From: Natronococcus sp. AD-5
GTDB taxonomy: Archaea; Halobacteriota; Halobacteria; Halobacteriales; Natrialbaceae
Assembly: GCF_030734285.1 (NCBI RefSeq)
Contig: NZ_CP132295.1
Location: 310,001-374,000 of the forward strand
Direction of reading: 5' to 3'
Length of the DNA stretch: 64,000 nt
In this document: positions 34,572-44,369 of the stretch, one piece after another
How the letters are laid out: every line of letters starts with the position of its first letter
Numbering within the stretch: the first letter of the stretch is position 1
Notes under the pieces: model-generated
What the model was told of the DNA's origin: nothing
What the model saw: only the letters and a program-made list of their open reading frames with translations
The model's database searches: none
Position numbers and translations under genes: made by a program

Positions 34572-34994
34572 TCAGTACGGTGGCCGCTGCGCCCGAACGA
34601 CGTCCGCCAGCTCCTGCTGTTCGTCGGCGAGTAATTCGCTCAGGTCATCGGCCGTGATGATCCCGGTCAACTGATCGTCGGCGTCCGTCACGGGAACGCG
34701 TCGGATACCGTATCTGCTCATCAGTTCGGTCGCCTCGTAAAAGCCGGCGTCGCGTTGAATCGTCCGCAGTTCCTCCGACATCACGTCCTCTGCAGCCATT
34801 TCCCCGGGATCGGCCTGCTCAGCGAGCACCTGCATCGTCAGATCGCGATCGGTGACGATTCCAACCGGCGTTTCTCCGTCGGTGATCACGATGCTACCGA
34901 CGTCCTCCTCCCGCATCGTCGTCGCGAGTTCGTGAACCGATTCGTCGGGCGAGGCCGTGATGACGTCGCGTCGGGCGAGGTTTTCGATAGGCAT
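34572..34994 (-). CDS. tandem CBS-domain protein
   Basis: 140 aa made of two CBS motifs, residues about 5-60 (VITASPDESVHELATTMRE ... VGIVTDRDLT) and 75-130 (GFYEATELMSRYGIRRVPV ... LTGIITADDL). CBS pairs bind adenosyl nucleotides and act as energy or redox sensors. The start at 34994 (MPIENLARRDV) is preferred over a longer Arg-rich frame. Seen beside Usp and PNPOx-like genes, it belongs to a stress/signalling group. Confidence 0.87.
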   Translation of the reverse strand: MPIENLARRDVITASPDESVHELATTMREEDVGSIVITDGETPVGIVTDRDLTMQVLAEQADPGEMAAEDVMSEELRTIQRDAGFYEATELMSRYGIRRVPVTDADDQLTGIITADDLSELLADEQQELADVVRAQRPPY

Positions 34995-35174
34995 TGTCCT
35001 TCGGTCGACCGTCCCACACCGAGCGTAATAGTTGCTTTCGACGATCGCGACGACAGTCGACCGGCCGCGGCGATCAGCGACGAGTTCGTCGATAGGCGGA
35101 GTTTGCGAGCGACGACGCCGCATCGTGGAGCCGTTTCCGGCGACTGCGGAGAAATCGGTCGACGGGACACCCTA

Positions 35175-35535
35175 CGTGACGTGCTCGCTCGTCTTCCGTC
35201 CGTGAGTTCCTCGATCCCGAGTTCGTAGAACGTCCACTCGACCGCATCGATCTCCTCGTCGAAGATTCGCGGCTCGGAAAACCGCTCGGTTGCGGCCGCG
35301 TCGTCGAACCCCCGTTGGGCGTCGGAGAGTTCGCGTACCGACCCGATGGCGACGACGCTCTACGAATTATCAGATACAGCGACGACCCGTCGTGGTAAAA
35401 CGAGACGGAAATCGGGTACGCGGCACCATCACTCACCAGCGAGAGCACGCCGACGTCGTTCGTCTCGAGCGCCTCGGCGATGACGTCCATTCCGAACGTG
35501 TACGCGTATTCGATCCGGTCGAGCGTTCTCCGTGA
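35175..35535 (-). pseudogene. frameshifted PNPOx-like flavin-binding protein gene
   Basis: On the minus strand, RIEYAYTFGMDVIAEALETN followed by GVLSLVSDG and ISVSFYHDGSSLYLI gives the N-terminal half of a PNPOx-family protein. The frame is then lost, and the C-terminal half reappears in another frame as FDEEIDAVEWTFYELGIEEL ending near 35180. The central part is missing. At least one deletion/frameshift has inactivated it; the intact relative is at 33611. Confidence 0.65.
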
Positions 35536-35704
35536 TCACGCCTCCGTACGGGCCGCACTACCATGAACCGCCGTGGAGGTACGCTCCGAGCACATCGGGA
35601 TCGATCGAGTAGAATTACACGGCGTTATCACTTGCGAGTGTAACTCGCCGTACTCGCTGACACGAGAGGCAGCCGAAGGATTCGTCGCTGCTCGACTCGC
35701 GCGT

Positions 35705-35884
35705 TCAGTCGCGCTCCTCTCGCAGTTCCTTCAACCGCGAGAGCAGTTCCTCGATCGAGTCGTCGCCGGTGTACTCGACGCGGCCCTCGAAATCGATCCG
35801 TCGATCGTCCGACTCGGTCTCGACGGAACTGATCATCTTCTCGCGGCGCTCGAACTCCTCCGCATCGTACGTTCCCATCGACAT
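35705..35884 (-). CDS. small haloarchaeal protein (DUF5786-like)
   Basis: 59 aa, very acidic, MSMGTYDAEEFERREKMISS at the start and DDSIEELLSRLKELREERD at the end, matching the short haloarchaeal DUF5786-type family. No enzyme motif; function unknown. The start at 35884 is chosen by similarity of N-termini in this family; a longer frame to 35995 adds unrelated basic residues. Confidence 0.7.
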   Translation of the reverse strand: MSMGTYDAEEFERREKMISSVETESDDRRIDFEGRVEYTGDDSIEELLSRLKELREERD

Positions 35885-36048
35885 CAGAATCTCCTCCGTG
35901 ATGGATATTGGTACCGAGCGGATAAATCGATATCGGCAACCTCCGAAGAATCGGAGGTGGAAGCCGATCGCGCGTCGGTTTCGACGTTCGCTCACTAGTG
36001 TACCCGGCCCCTGCGTCGATATCCGTCAGACTTCGTTTCGTCCCGGGG

Positions 36049-36231
36049 TCAACGCGCGTCGTCGGTCGTCGGCACGTGATCGTACGCCGGCGGGTCGCTC
36101 TCGGCGAGGGCCCACTCGAGTGCGGCGATCTCCCCGCGGAGATACGTCGCGTACGGATCGTAGTAGTCACACGCCCGCGCGATCCGCCGGAGGTCCTGAA
36201 GTCGGTCGCGGATCTCGTCTTCCGACTGCAT
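36049..36231 (-). CDS. small hypothetical protein
   Basis: 60 aa, MQSEDEIRDRLQDLRRIARA at the start and then an amphipathic helix-rich sequence (YATYLRGEIAALEWALAES). Codon use and acidity are haloarchaeal. It may form a coiled-coil or short helical hairpin. A five-codon longer start at 36246 is possible. No family recognised. Confidence 0.6.
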   Translation of the reverse strand: MQSEDEIRDRLQDLRRIARACDYYDPYATYLRGEIAALEWALAESDPPAYDHVPTTDDAR

Positions 36232-36333
36232 CGGTATCGTCAACACCGCCGAGCCCTATAAGGCACTCACCGGTACAGCGCGCTGCGACCGACGCTAGAC
36301 GGGGCGGGTCCGATCGTGTGACCGTTCGCACGG

Positions 36334-37542
36334 CTACCAGCGCGGCCCCTCGGCCGGCTGCATCGTCTCCTCTGGTCGGTCGGCGGGTTCCGGAACACCG
36401 GCCCGCCCCTGCACCGAGCGGACGGATCCGATGCTGAGCGCAGTGATCACGTCCGTCCGCGTGACGAGCCCCGCGAGCCGCTCGCGTTCGTCGAGGACGA
36501 TCAGACGCCCGATCTCGTTGCGCTGCAACGACGTGAGCGCCTCCCAGGCGTCGTCGTCCCGCGAGAGCGTCTCGAGATCCGTCGTCATCACCTCGCGAAC
36601 CGGCGTCGAGTCGCGTTCGGACGGGGAGACGGTGCGAGCGTCCTCGAGCGTGACGACGCCGACGATCGAACCGGCTTCGACGACGGGAAAGCCGGTGTGG
36701 CGGTGCTGCATCATCTCGTCGAGCAGTTCGGTTACCGTAATCTCCGGCGAGACGGTGTCGAGTTCGTCGGCGGGCGTCATCACGTCCTCGATCGTGATCC
36801 CTTCGACGGCTGCCTGGAGCGCAGTCTGGCGCGCTTCCCCGGTCGCTGCGATGTAGATGAAAAACGCGATGGCGATCAGAACGATGTTGAACGCGAGGAG
36901 GCCGAACAGGCCGAGCAAGAGGGCGAACGCTTTGCCCACCCGCGCAGCCTGGGCGGTTGCGACGGTGAACGGCCGATTGCGCCCCAGGATCGCGCGAAGA
37001 ACGCGGCCGCCGTCCATCGGGAAGCCCGGCAGCATGTTGAAGGCCGCGAGGACGACGTTGATGACCGCGAGGTACGCGAAGACGAACTGTACCGTCTCGA
37101 GAGCCGCTGGAAGCACGAGCACGAGCGCGTAGAACGCCACCCCGAGGCCGACGCTGACGATGGGGCCGGCGATCGCGATCGCCAGTTCCTGCCGCCAGTT
37201 CGTCGGCTGGTCAGAGAGCTGCGCGACGCCGCCGAGCAGCCAGAGCGTGATCGAGTCGATCGGAAAGCCGTACCGGATCGCGACGAGCGAGTGGCCGAAC
37301 TCGTGGAGCAGGACGCTCGCGAAGAGCCCGATCGCGGCGGCCGTTCCGAGCAGCCACGGCGTCGATCCGGTCGTGAGTGGTTCGGCCGCGATGCTCGTCC
37401 CGAGCGCCGCGTTAAGCATCGGCACGATATCCGCGATCTGAACCGCGATGATCCACGCGAACACCGGCAAGATCAACAGAAACGTGACGTCTAGCTTGAC
37501 CGGAATCCCGAAGAGGGAGCCGATTCGGAAGCTCTTGAACAT
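36334..37542 (-). CDS. site-2 protease-type zinc metalloprotease with CBS domains (M50)
   Basis: 402 aa integral-membrane protease. The zinc motif HEFGH is at residues 80-84 inside TM2-3, and the second conserved motif NMLPGFPMDGGR is near residue 170. Residues about 250-380 form two CBS domains (ITIEDVMTPADELDTVSPE... and VREVMTTDLETLSRDDDAW...), which sense nucleotides and may gate proteolysis. Such enzymes cleave transmembrane substrates in regulated intramembrane proteolysis. The start at 37542 opens MFKSFRIGSLFGIPVKLD, the family N-terminus. Confidence 0.9.
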   Translation of the reverse strand: MFKSFRIGSLFGIPVKLDVTFLLILPVFAWIIAVQIADIVPMLNAALGTSIAAEPLTTGSTPWLLGTAAAIGLFASVLLHEFGHSLVAIRYGFPIDSITLWLLGGVAQLSDQPTNWRQELAIAIAGPIVSVGLGVAFYALVLVLPAALETVQFVFAYLAVINVVLAAFNMLPGFPMDGGRVLRAILGRNRPFTVATAQAARVGKAFALLLGLFGLLAFNIVLIAIAFFIYIAATGEARQTALQAAVEGITIEDVMTPADELDTVSPEITVTELLDEMMQHRHTGFPVVEAGSIVGVVTLEDARTVSPSERDSTPVREVMTTDLETLSRDDDAWEALTSLQRNEIGRLIVLDERERLAGLVTRTDVITALSIGSVRSVQGRAGVPEPADRPEETMQPAEGPRW

Positions 37543-38446
37543 ACTCGTTCTACGGGCCAGACGACCTTATGTGAATTCCCATATCTCGTGAGGTAGTCGT
37601 CAATACGTGATCGCCGTCGAGACGCGGCTGGTGCCGGATATCGGATCGTTTAGCCGCCGTGGCGTCGATCGGAGGGTCGCATTCTACGTCGGCTCGTCGC
37701 GAAACGTGATCTTTCAATTCCGTTCAGACTATATATCAAATTGCATACTAACATTTAAAGGTGATAGATTAACGAAGCAGGAAGCGGTTGCCGTATTTTA
37801 TCAATCGTCTCTATATCCGTTTTTATCCACATATTATTCAGTTTATTATGCTTTGATGAGCATTTATCGTCGATTTAGTCACGGTCTAACTGAAAATATA
37901 TCTTCTCCGTCTATTTCAACACGACATCCCGAGGAATTATTCAGAGTGGTTGCTTCCGACAGTATGTACGGCTTTGTAACCGTGTTCAGCGGTTGTCGGA
38001 TCAGGATCCATAAAATGTATATTAAGCTGATAAATACACTATTATATCTATTGAAGGTAGTGTTCGACACCGTTCCGATTTCTCTGTTTGTATCTCGAAA
38101 TCGGAGATCCCGGTCACCGAGTACAGTGTTGAGCCACGGTACAGAATCGATGAGAAGTAGGACATAATTGGCGTCGTGCTCCTTTCGGAGTTCAGCGGGA
38201 AACGTCGGAATCTGTGCCGTCGTCCGGGTCGAATAGCACTTTACACGGAGGCATTTGTTAACTCCGAAACCGACAGCGATGGACGGTTGCTAGCATGGAC
38301 CGCTGAGAAAGCTGTAATCCTGCTCTTTTCGGTCTATTGGTTGTCGTTCGGTTTTCTGTGCTCGATTACGGACGTCCGATCTTCGATCGACGAGATCGAC
38401 GGCCGCCAGGGCCGCAGCGACGGCAAGCGTCTTCGCCGAAGGGTAT
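37543..38446. other. 904-base AT-rich gap without a supported gene
   Basis: Much of 37700-38060 is strikingly AT-rich compared with the genes on either side. Frames that stay open here have residue and codon use unlike the rest of the window, and no domain is recognised. No terminal inverted repeats or transposase traces were seen. It could be a promoter/insulator region or the footprint of lost DNA. Confidence 0.5.
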
Positions 38447-41431
38447 CTACGAGCGCGGGAGTCGCTCCTCGATCTTTTCGATCGGGTGTGGCGGCGTTTC
38501 GTCGTACTCGTCGCCGATCTGGCTTCGACAGGAGGCACCGGAAGCGACCGGGTTCCCGTCGCTTCGCTCGAGCTTCTCGTAGAGCCGCTCGCCGATCGAC
38601 TTCGAAAGGTCGTAGTGCTCCGCCTCGTACCCGAACGAGCCGGCCATTCCGCAACAGGTCGACTCTATCGGATCGACGGCGTAGCCGGCCCGTCGAAGGA
38701 CGCCGACGGCGTGGTGATCCTTTCCGGTCGACTTCTGATGGCAGTGACCGTGGTAGGCGAGCGTTTCGTCGGTCTCCTCGAGCGGAAGCTGCTCGACGAG
38801 CCGGTGGACGTCCATGTACTCGGCGATACCGTACGAGTGAACGGCGACGCGCTCGGCGGTCGCGGACGGAACGAGGTCGAGGTACTCGTCCTGGAACATC
38901 ACCGCATCGGACGGTTCGATCGTGACGATCTCGTATCCGTCGTCGAGGTACTCGTCGAACCGCTCGACGTTCGCTCGAGCGCGCTCCTCCGCGGTGTCGA
39001 GCATGCCCACAGAGTACGCCGCCCGCCCGCTCGGACCGGTGTCCGCCGGAATCTCGACGTGGACGCCCGCGGACTCAAGGACGCGCACGGCGGCTTTGCC
39101 GGGCCGCGGATAGCTGTAGTTCGTGTAGGTGTCGGGGAACAGCACGACCTTCCGATCGGCGTCGGCCGGATCGACGCGCGGTCCGCGGTTCGCGAACCAG
39201 TCCTGGAGCGACTCTCGCCGGAACGACGGCAGTTCCCGCTCGGGTGCGATGCCGGCGACCGTCTCCATCACGAGGCGGCTACCGGGGAGCTTCTGGCCGA
39301 CGTTCGAGAGCGGCGCGAGCCGGCTTCCGACCTTCGACAGCGTATCGATGTTTCCGAACAGGCGCTCTCGCAGCCCGATCCCCTCGCGCTCGTGGTACTG
39401 GTACTTGGTCTCGGCTTTGAGCTTCGCCAGGTCGACGCCCGTCGGACAGTCGCTCTTACACCCCTTACAACCGACGCAGAGGTCGAGCACCTCCTCCTGG
39501 AACCGCTCGGAGTACATTTCGTCCTCCGGGAGATCGTCGGAGATCGCCGCCCGGAGCATGTTCGCTCGGCCGCGGGTCGTCGCGATTTCATCTTTCATTC
39601 CGCGGTACGTCGGACACATCACGTCGTCCGTCTGCCGGCAGGTCCCACAGCCGTTACACAGCTCCACGAGGTGTGTGAAGCCGCCCTCGTCGGAGAAATC
39701 GAGCTTCGTCTGGTGTTCGATCGACGCGTACGACGCCCCGTACCGCAGGTTGTCCCGCATGTCGGTCGGCTCCTCGTCGGTGTAAACGACCTTCCCGGGA
39801 TTCATCCACCACTCCGGGTCGAAGGCGGACTTGACCGCCTTGAACGCCTTCCAGAGGTCGTCACCGTACATCTTCGGATTGAACGCGGTGCGGGCGAGAC
39901 CGTCGCCGTGCTCGCCCGAGAACGACCCCTCGTGCTCGAGGACGAGGTCGGTCACGTCGTCGGTGATCGACTGCATCGTCTGGATACCGGCGTCGTCCTT
40001 GAGGTTGAGGATCGGCCGGATATGCAAGGTGCCGCTCCCCGCGTGAGCGAAGTACGCCGCCGAGGTGTCGTGATCCTCGAGGACGTCAATGAACTTCTCG
40101 ACGTACTCCGCGAGCTCCTCGGGCGGAACCGTCGCGTCCTCGATGAACGGGTATGGCTTCGGATCGCCTTCGAGGCTCATCAGCAGCGGAATGGCCGCCT
40201 TCCGGAGCTTCCAGAGTTTCGTCTGATCCTCGTCGGTGTAGGCCTCGAGCGTCTCGAAGGCGTCGCCGTTTTCGACGAAGTGCGCGTTCGTCCGCCCGAT
40301 CTGCTCTTCGAAGTCGTCGTGGAGCTCAGAATCGAACTCGAGCATCAGCGCCGCCTCGGTGCCGTCGGGGATCGGCTCCTCGTATCGCGAGAACTGTTCG
40401 GACTCGCGGGCGAGTCGGAACACCTCGTTGTCCATCAGCTCGACGGCGCTCGGGTCGAACTCGAGCGCCTCGGGCACCGCCTCGAGAGCGTCGAGGAGGT
40501 CGTCGAAGCAGTAGAGGACGAGAGCCGTCTCTTCGGGCAGGGTCACGAGGCTGATCTCGGCTTCGACGACCACGCCGAGCGTCGATTCCGCGCCGACGAG
40601 GAGCTTCGAGAGGTTGATGACCGTCTCGCCGGCGTCGTTCTCGTAAACGACCTTGTTGAGGTTGTAGCCGGAGACGTTGCGCTTGAGTTTCGGGTACCTG
40701 CGTTCGATCTCGTCCTCGTTCTCCTCGACGAGTCGTCGAACGGTTCGGTAGATCTCGGCCTCGCGGTCGTCCTTCGAGACGATCGCGTCCCACTCGTCGG
40801 AGTCGAGCACGACCTCGCGAGTGTGAACGAGCGAGCCGTCCTCGAGGACGACTTTCAGCTCCTCGGTGTACGCGTCGGTGATCCCGTAACGGACGGAGTG
40901 GGCGCCGGTCGAATTGTTGCCGATCCCGCCGCCGATCGTCGCCCGGTTCGACGAGGCGGGGTCCGGAGCGAACTTGAGACCGTACTCCGCGGCTCGCTCG
41001 TCGAAGTGGTCCTGAACGACGCCGGGCTGGACTCGCGCTCGCTTTCGGTCGGCGTCGATCTCCAGAATGTCGTCCATATAGGTCGTCATGTCGAGCACGA
41101 CGCAGCCCGGTCCCACCGCCTGTCCGCCCAGAGAAGAACCCGACCCGCGGGCGATGATCGGGACGCCGTGTTCGGACGCGACGCGGACGGTGGTCTGCAC
41201 GTCCTCGATGTCTCGCGGGAGCACTACCCCCGCCGGCCGAGCCTTGTAAATACTCCCGTCGGTCGCGTACAGAACCTGCGCGTACTCATCGAAACGCACC
41301 TCGCCGTCGACGACCGACCGAAGATCAGCAGCCAGATCGACGTACTCGCCGACGTCGTCGTAGTCGTAGCCGAGTTCATCGCGAAGCTCCTCGTAGTTGT
41401 CCAAATCACCGTGCGGCTTTTCAACAGCCAT
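38447..41431 (-). CDS. FAD-linked 2-hydroxyacid dehydrogenase fused to Fe-S/CCG module (GlcD-GlpC type)
   Basis: 994 aa. Residues about 45-270 are an FAD-binding type 4 domain (GSGSSLGGQAVGPGCVVLD, FAPDPASSNRATIGGGIGNN), residues about 280-520 the FAD-oxidase C-terminal domain. A ferredoxin-like part follows with LCNGCGTCRQ and CVGCKGCKSDCPTG clusters, and the C-terminal part carries CCG motifs, seen as STCCGMAGSFGYE. The set oxidises D-2-hydroxyacids such as glycolate or D-lactate and passes electrons through Fe-S clusters to the membrane quinone pool. Start at 41431 (MAVEKPHGD) is chosen over one three codons earlier. A full-length paralogue is at 50103. Confidence 0.9.
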   Translation of the reverse strand: MAVEKPHGDLDNYEELRDELGYDYDDVGEYVDLAADLRSVVDGEVRFDEYAQVLYATDGSIYKARPAGVVLPRDIEDVQTTVRVASEHGVPIIARGSGSSLGGQAVGPGCVVLDMTTYMDDILEIDADRKRARVQPGVVQDHFDERAAEYGLKFAPDPASSNRATIGGGIGNNSTGAHSVRYGITDAYTEELKVVLEDGSLVHTREVVLDSDEWDAIVSKDDREAEIYRTVRRLVEENEDEIERRYPKLKRNVSGYNLNKVVYENDAGETVINLSKLLVGAESTLGVVVEAEISLVTLPEETALVLYCFDDLLDALEAVPEALEFDPSAVELMDNEVFRLARESEQFSRYEEPIPDGTEAALMLEFDSELHDDFEEQIGRTNAHFVENGDAFETLEAYTDEDQTKLWKLRKAAIPLLMSLEGDPKPYPFIEDATVPPEELAEYVEKFIDVLEDHDTSAAYFAHAGSGTLHIRPILNLKDDAGIQTMQSITDDVTDLVLEHEGSFSGEHGDGLARTAFNPKMYGDDLWKAFKAVKSAFDPEWWMNPGKVVYTDEEPTDMRDNLRYGASYASIEHQTKLDFSDEGGFTHLVELCNGCGTCRQTDDVMCPTYRGMKDEIATTRGRANMLRAAISDDLPEDEMYSERFQEEVLDLCVGCKGCKSDCPTGVDLAKLKAETKYQYHEREGIGLRERLFGNIDTLSKVGSRLAPLSNVGQKLPGSRLVMETVAGIAPERELPSFRRESLQDWFANRGPRVDPADADRKVVLFPDTYTNYSYPRPGKAAVRVLESAGVHVEIPADTGPSGRAAYSVGMLDTAEERARANVERFDEYLDDGYEIVTIEPSDAVMFQDEYLDLVPSATAERVAVHSYGIAEYMDVHRLVEQLPLEETDETLAYHGHCHQKSTGKDHHAVGVLRRAGYAVDPIESTCCGMAGSFGYEAEHYDLSKSIGERLYEKLERSDGNPVASGASCRSQIGDEYDETPPHPIEKIEERLPRS

Positions 41432-41604
41432 CACGCACACTTCGATATCAATTATGATAAATCATGTGTTCGTTCCCATCACGCGTTCCCGGAATGAATT
41501 CGGTAGCCGGCCGCTTTCGGCAGTTTTTGCCACGGACGAGCGGTCGTCTGAACCGGGTCGCACTACTCGAAGCCGTTAGCGTCGGGATTCGATGATGGTC
41601 GCTC

Positions 41605-43265
41605 GAGGATCGTACGCTCGAGCGCGATCGCGACGGCTCGCTTCTACGTCTCCCTGGGCGTCGATCCCGACAAGATCACGATGTGCGACTCCTCGGGATT
41701 ATCACGCGCGAGCGCGCCGAGTCGGGCGACGTCAACGAGTACAAGCGGGAGTTCGCTAGCGACGCCCCCGAGGCGGCCTCGCGGACGCGATGGACGGTGC
41801 GGACGTCTTCGTCGGCCTGTCGGCAGCCGGCATCGTCTCTCAAGAGATGGTGTAATCGATGGCCGACGATCCGATCGGCTACGAGGAGGCCAAGGCGGCC
41901 CGCGACGACACGGTGATCATGGCGACCGGGCGCTCGGACTATCCGAACCAGGTCAACAACGTGCTCGGCTTCCCGTTCATCTTCCGCGGGGCGCTCGACG
42001 TGCGCGCCACCGAGATCAACGAGGAGATGAAAGTCGCCTGCGCCGAAGCGCTCGCCGACCTCGCGAAGCAGGACGTTCCCGACGCCGTGATCAAGGCGTA
42101 CGGCGACCAACCGCTGCGGTTCGGTCCCGAGTACATCCTGCCGAAGCCGATCGACCCGCGGGTGCTCTTCGAGATCGCACCCGCCGTCGCCCGGGCTGCG
42201 ATCGAGAGCGGGGCCGCCCGCACCGAAGTCGACGCCGACGAGTACCGGGAACGACTCGAGGCCCGCCTGGGCAAGTCCCGCGAGATGATGCGCGTCGTCC
42301 TCAACAAGGCCAAGAGCGACCCCAAGCGGGTACTCCTCTCGGAGGGCGAAGACAAGAAGACGATCCGGCCGCCTACCAACTCTAGGAGGAGGGGATCGCG
42401 TCGCCGGTACTGCTCGGAGACCGGGAGCAGATTTCGACGACGGTGTCCCGACTCGGACTCAAGTTCGGCCCCGAGGTCGTCGATCCCTCCGTCGGCGACT
42501 ACGAGACCTACGCCGATCACCTCTACAAGAGCCGGCAGCGCAAGGGGACGACCCGCAGCGAGGCCGACGACCTCGTCCGGAGCGATCCGAACTACCTCGG
42601 CAGCGTGATGCTCGACTTCGGCGACGCCGACGCCCTGCTGACGGGCCTGATCCACCACTATCCCTCGGCGCTGCGACCGCCGTTACAGGTCATCGGAACG
42701 GGAAACGAAACTGCTACGCGGCGGGCGTCTACACGCTCACGTTCAAGAACCGCGTCGTCTTCGTCGCCGACGGCACGGTGAACCAGGATCCCGACGGGGA
42801 GATCCTCGCCGAGGTGACGCGACACACGGCCGACCTCGCGAGGCGGTTCGACATCGAGCCGCGGGCCGCGCTCCTGTCGTATCGTACTCGGACTTCGGCA
42901 GCGTCGACAACGAGCGCCCGCGGCCGTCCCGCGAGGCGGCTCAACTGCTGCAGTCCGATCCGGCGGTCGACTTCCCGGTCGACGGCGAGATGCAAGGTGA
43001 CACCGCCGTCGTCGAGGAGATCCTGAACGATACCTACGAGTTCTCCGAGCTCGAGGAGCCGGCGAATGTGCTGGTCTTCCCGAACCTCGAGTCCGGAAAC
43101 ATCGGCTCCAAGCTGCTCCAGCGTCTCGGCGGCGCGGAGGCGATCGGGCCGATGCTCGGCGGCATGGACAAACCGGTGCACGTCCTCCAGCGCGGCGACG
43201 AGGTCGAGGACATCGTCAACCTCGCCGCGGTCGCCGTCGTCGACGCGCAGCGCACGGAGAACTGA
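41605..43265 (+). pseudogene. maeB: multiply broken NADP-malic enzyme with phosphotransacetylase domain (maeB-type)
   Basis: Collinear pieces in changing frames match the MaeB family: [77 protein letters not shown] and [16 protein letters not shown]. The phosphotransacetylase half then runs through [24 protein letters not shown] and LVFPNLESGNIGSKLLQRLG to the TGA at 43263-43265. Lesions seen: the N-terminal two-fifths of the malic domain is missing; in-frame TAA after SQEMV (near 41853) and TAG in the AAYQL segment (near 42384); several frameshifts; and a small internal deletion where the family motif with MANPDPE should be. The C-terminal 92 codons stay open. Confidence 0.8.
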
Positions 43266-43279
43266 GGACGCGACGCTCC

Positions 43280-44218
43280 TCAGGCGACGCGGTTTTTCAG
43301 CAGGTCGCCCGATCGGTACCGCTCGACGTTTTCGGCGATCAGCTCCGCGATGTCGAGGTGGTACCGGTTCGTCGCCGATCCCTTGTGCGGGAAGACGATG
43401 ACGTCGTCGAACTCCCACAGCGGCGACTCGGACGGGAGCGGTTCGGTCTCGAAGACGTCCAGCCCCGCGCCGGCGATTTCGTTCGTCTCGAGTGCCGTCA
43501 TGAGCGCGTCCTCGTCGACGACCGGACCGCGCGCGACGTTGATCACGTACGCGTCCTCGCGCATCAGTTCGAACTCCGCGTCGCCGAGCAACCCATCGGT
43601 GCTCGGCGTGTGCGGGACGGTGAGGACAACGAACCGCGCGGTCTCGATCGCGTCGTGGAGTCGATCGGGTGTGAACACCTCGTCGACGCCGGGAACCGGT
43701 TCGTCCGAGCGGCGGACGCCGACGACCTCCATGCCGAGCGCGTCACAGCGGGTGGCGACCGCTTCGCCGATCGTCCCTAGGCCAACGACGCAGACGCGCT
43801 CGTTCTCGATCGTGAAGGGGCGCTCGTACGGCGGTTCCCACCACTCACCCTCGTTCTGGTGGTCGCGGTAGCGGTGACCGAGCCGGGCGAGCGAGAGCAT
43901 GAAGTTGAGGGCGACCTCGCTGACCGTCGTGCCGTGAATTCCCGAACTGTTGGTGAGCGGGACGCCCGCGCGTTCGTAGGCGTCCGTGTCGAACTCGTCG
44001 TAGCCGGCGCGGGTGCAGTGGACCCAGCCCGCGTCAAGAAATTCCGGACGCGGGACGTAGGTCGCCACCGCGTCGGTGGGTCCGTACTCGCGACCGTCGC
44101 CGACGAGTTCGGCGGGGGCCGGGAGGTCGTCGAACGCGTCGACGAATGCCTCCTTCGGAATCACGCTCTCGACCGATTCGTGGACGTACAGCTGCTCGAG
44201 ATCGGGACGATCGACCAT
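43280..44218 (-). CDS. D-isomer-specific 2-hydroxyacid dehydrogenase
   Basis: 312 aa NAD-dependent dehydrogenase that interconverts 2-oxoacids and D-2-hydroxyacids such as glyoxylate/glycolate or hydroxypyruvate/glycerate. The cofactor fold begins VCVVGLGTIGEAVA; the catalytic residues are visible as NVARGPVVDEDAL (Arg), GLDVFETEPLP (Glu) and FPHKGSATN (His). The start at 44218 (MVDRPDLEQLYV) is chosen; an extension to 44491 enters the divergent PPC gene promoter. It lies next to a tartrate/isopropylmalate-type dehydrogenase and the 2-hydroxyacid dehydrogenases, consistent with hydroxyacid turnover. Confidence 0.87.
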   Translation of the reverse strand: MVDRPDLEQLYVHESVESVIPKEAFVDAFDDLPAPAELVGDGREYGPTDAVATYVPRPEFLDAGWVHCTRAGYDEFDTDAYERAGVPLTNSSGIHGTTVSEVALNFMLSLARLGHRYRDHQNEGEWWEPPYERPFTIENERVCVVGLGTIGEAVATRCDALGMEVVGVRRSDEPVPGVDEVFTPDRLHDAIETARFVVLTVPHTPSTDGLLGDAEFELMREDAYVINVARGPVVDEDALMTALETNEIAGAGLDVFETEPLPSESPLWEFDDVIVFPHKGSATNRYHLDIAELIAENVERYRSGDLLKNRVA

Positions 44219-44369
44219 ACCTACTCCTTTCGAGGAAAGGAATTGAATGTTTCGTATTATTCGAATATTGAAGCCAGCGAACAAAGGTGAGTCGTCGGTT
44301 TCGAAAGTAAGGGTCGCGACCGGTCGAACCACCGTAATCTTTTTCATGGAACGTGACACGTATTGTGCT

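Noticed and set aside
37607-38167. 186-codon frame in the AT-rich gap
   Set aside because: Residue use (Ser, Tyr, Ile, Phe rich) and codon use are unlike haloarchaeal proteins and no domain is recognisable; more likely a chance frame in AT-rich DNA.
38486-41497. 1003-codon plus-strand frame antisense to the first FAD/Fe-S dehydrogenase
   Set aside because: High-GC third-position shadow of a real gene; contains no recognisable motif, whereas the minus strand has FAD, Fe-S and CCG motifs.
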